Below are positions 61,581 through 64,000 of a DNA stretch of 64,000 nt, piece after piece. Every line of letters begins with the position of its first letter. The stretch's first letter is position 1. A program made the position numbers and the translations under genes. The notes under the pieces are model-generated. The model made no database searches. It saw only the letters and a list, made by a program, of their open reading frames with translations, and was not told where the DNA came from. The DNA comes from Zygnema cylindricum (Eukaryota; Streptophyta; Zygnematophyceae; Zygnematales; Zygnemataceae), in assembly GCA_037447655.1 (NCBI GenBank), contig JBBHKE010000188.1, positions 62,001 to 126,000 on the forward strand, in the 5' to 3' direction.

Positions 61581-64000
61581 ACACCCCCGACCCGCTCCCT
61601 TTCCCACCCTTACGTTCTCCCTCCCTCCTCATCACCCTCCCTGCCCTCATACCTTCTTTCTCGCTCAACCTTTCCCTCCTCGCACCGTCCCACTAATGGA
61701 TGTGAAAAATATATCCTAGTATGTTTAAGGGCTTGCTAAAGAGATTAACATGTGTTTTGAACAACTTGGTTGCCGCAAATGCATGATTTGTGGAAGGTGG
61801 TTGGGCCAGCAACAATTCGCAGGTGTCGTCGGCAGTACATATGTTTCACGAAATCAGATTGGCATGTTGTAAATAATGGTCGTTTGGTATCTAATTTTGC
61901 CGCACAAAGTCCAAATGGTTTTCTTACAAGATGTAAGACCGTGCTTTTTTTTATCAAGAGCGTGGTAGGCTCTGCCACCTACTCGAGTAGTGCTCTTTCT
62001 AATTATGCATATTACGGTATGTAAAAAGTGAGTATGCCTAACCTTAAACTCTTTAGCTTAGTGTGAGAGTGAATAACCATCACAACAATAAATATTTTGT
62101 TAAGTCGTTTGGGCGTAAAGTTTACAACATACGACATGCGACGTACATAGTTCTCAACCTTGTCTATTTCTATTTCATTTTCCGTGGACAAAAACATTAC
62201 GGATTGGTTTGTTACTAATGTTCGACTTTGTGAATCAAACCAAAGGGTTCCATTGGTTGAACATAAATCGTTAAATTGTTAAACCATTAAAACAACATCA
62301 TTTTTTTTATTTGGTACCTTTGCTTAGGGTACTTTCCCATCTAACCGAAACTTAGTCTCGTAGCTTTGTTTTTTAGCGAAGATTCTCCGTTCAACTTTCA
62401 TAGCATTCGGATATAAACGCATATAAAATGTTACTTAAAAAAGTGACTTACGTAGACGTGTACGAAACAGTGTGACGAATGAAGTGGGAGGCGAAACTTC
62501 CACTCAACTTTAAATTGAGGCGTCTCTCCGCAGGGTGTACAATGTTTGTGACTTCGTAATGTCGGTACGCCACATTGTCGACGTGTCGAAACCCTAAAAT
62601 ATATTTTGCTGCCGCACAAAAATGCAGTTTCGTTTTTCGTTTTCCCACTTGCCCACAAGTGCCCAGTGTTTTTCCTACGCCGTTTGTGTGAAGACACGTG
62701 TGTTTGAGAGAGACGATCCCTGTACGGAAATTAGCGCACGGAAAACAGTACACACAGGCTGGAAACGTGCAGTGCTTTTTTTTTTGTACTCCACGCACAA
62801 AAAATGTAAAAAACTTTCGACACTTGCGACAACGTCTGCCTATTTGCTCACCTTGTTGGGTTTTATTTCAAATCACCTCGCGAGTTGATTTTATGTAAAG
62901 TTTGAACATGTGTTGAAAGGACGCGAAAGTGGGTTGAAATGCGCTAGACGACAAATTGCATCGCGCTAAACGACAAACTACTGTACGTATAAAGTTTCAA
63001 GGTAACGCAACTTGTACGGTGGTAATTTATATTTTTTTGGTACGGCTGCGTATTTTCTCGTTTTTTTCAAGTTATGGAGGAAACGACAAAAAATAACTGT
63101 AACTTTAGCACATGCGAAAGTACCCTTACTTATTGTACTTACCGTACTACCGTGCATCCATACATTGGTCTACAGTTCTACACTGGGTTTGGGTGTTGCT
63201 AACCTCCAATTAGTTTATGGGAACGTTCGTACCTCACCAAAACGGTTTCAAACCGTTAACGAATTTCATAAACTGAACTGGCTTAAAACCTGTTCTGTTC
63301 CGTTTGGACCGGTTTCGTCTCAAACTAGACTGTCACGTACACACTTCATACCTAATACGACAGACATACGAGTGGGCAACAAAAAACATTTTTCTACGAT
63401 GGGTCGCCCTTAGACCTTAGTGGAGAAGCCGCATTTTGGAACTATGTGAGATCCCAGATATGTACCATTACCGTACGCATGGTGTTGGTACTGTCGGTCC
63501 GGGTTTGTCCTCAGCGTCAAGTGCTGCACTTTTTGTGACGGTCCCTTCGAAACACAGTACGCCAAACCTGTCGGGATTATCTGGGACGTACCGTACGATC
63601 CCCTCGGAGATTTTTGGCCACGGTCTTGTTGTATTTTTGTCTGTTTTTACGTTGTCGTCTTTTACAAGGTCTTCAGTTCCACCCAGCCTGGTTTCTTTTC
63701 TCAATTTCGCAGCTCTTTAAGGGAACTTTCATTGGAACATACGTCAATATGTAACGCTGTCGCATATGTTAACTTTTGGGAAAGCGTGACAAAAAAGTGA
63801 AAAACGATAACTGCTGCCGTGAAATTTTTTAACGTTTACCGTCCCGACATCGTAACACGTTCAAACATGTTAGAATGCAAATTTCCCCCTTAGTAGTATT
63901 TGACATGATAACGGGTATAAACCTGTATAAAACATGTCACAACCTATCAAACTATTATGTCCGGCTTTATCGGCTCATCACTTTCTCCCATTAAAACGGA
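61581..64000. other. No supported gene; relative of the 19232 element at 62440-63100
   Basis: TCACCTCGCGAGTTGATTTT near 62873 and TTTTTTTGGTACGGCTGCGT near 63035 match the interior of the element at 19232 (19936 and 20094). The ends are not defined. Elsewhere only short frames without motifs. Confidence 0.45.

Noticed and set aside
61333-61739. Overlapping open frames on both strands
   Set aside because: They come from the polypurine tract and consist of Gly/Arg/Glu or Ser/Pro runs.
1-64000. CRISPR arrays, bacterial operons, rRNA genes
   Set aside because: None seen; the repeats are transposons, minisatellites or simple sequence, and the genes are spliced.

Overview
The window is nuclear DNA of a green-lineage eukaryote. 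It has spliced genes with GT-AG introns, two of them for chloroplast proteins (a pheophorbide a oxygenase-like Rieske protein and the photorespiratory glycerate kinase), plus a mitochondrial BCS1-type AAA protein and very dense transposon DNA. A streptophyte alga or an early-diverging land plant with a large, repeat-rich genome fits; I cannot name the species. One 10-base N gap lies at 35317-35326.

Region 1, about 0-19 kb, is the genic part. A PAO-like Rieske oxygenase gene (427-3879, +) is followed by BCS1 (6555-8749, -, four exons) and D-glycerate 3-kinase GLYK (10519-18832, -, ten exons rebuilt here by splice sites and reading phase). The GLYK introns contain minisatellites, a 32-base C run, a CCCAAA array and polypurine tracts.

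Region 2, about 19-35 kb, is a field of terminal-inverted-repeat elements with TTA/TAA target duplications (PIF/Harbinger-like). Three of them sit end to end, each boundary being one TAA. One carries a gutted Ty1/copia element. The rest is AT-rich DNA with no convincing gene.

Region 3, about 35-59 kb, is a nest of Ty1/copia retrotransposons of related families. From the sequence I infer an old element E3 (46339-59360) interrupted in its protease region by E4 (48323-55730, target duplication TGATT). E4 is itself interrupted in RNase H by a solo LTR (53532-54578, GTTAG). E2 (39875-46338) sits in the 5' LTR of E3, and the 3' LTR of a truncated element E0 holds another solo LTR (38370-39674, AATAC). 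Every gag-pol copy is broken.

Region 4, about 59-64 kb, has remnants of the TIR families, an array of four G-boxes and a polypurine tract, but no gene I can support.

Most notable are two LTR features. First, every adequately preserved LTR family carries, antisense to the LTR, a tRNA-sized module with an A-box-like segment, a B-box-like segment and a T4-T5 run just after it. Second, the primer-binding site matches the anticodon stem-loop of initiator tRNA-Met (half-tRNA priming), and the first gag ATG lies inside that site.
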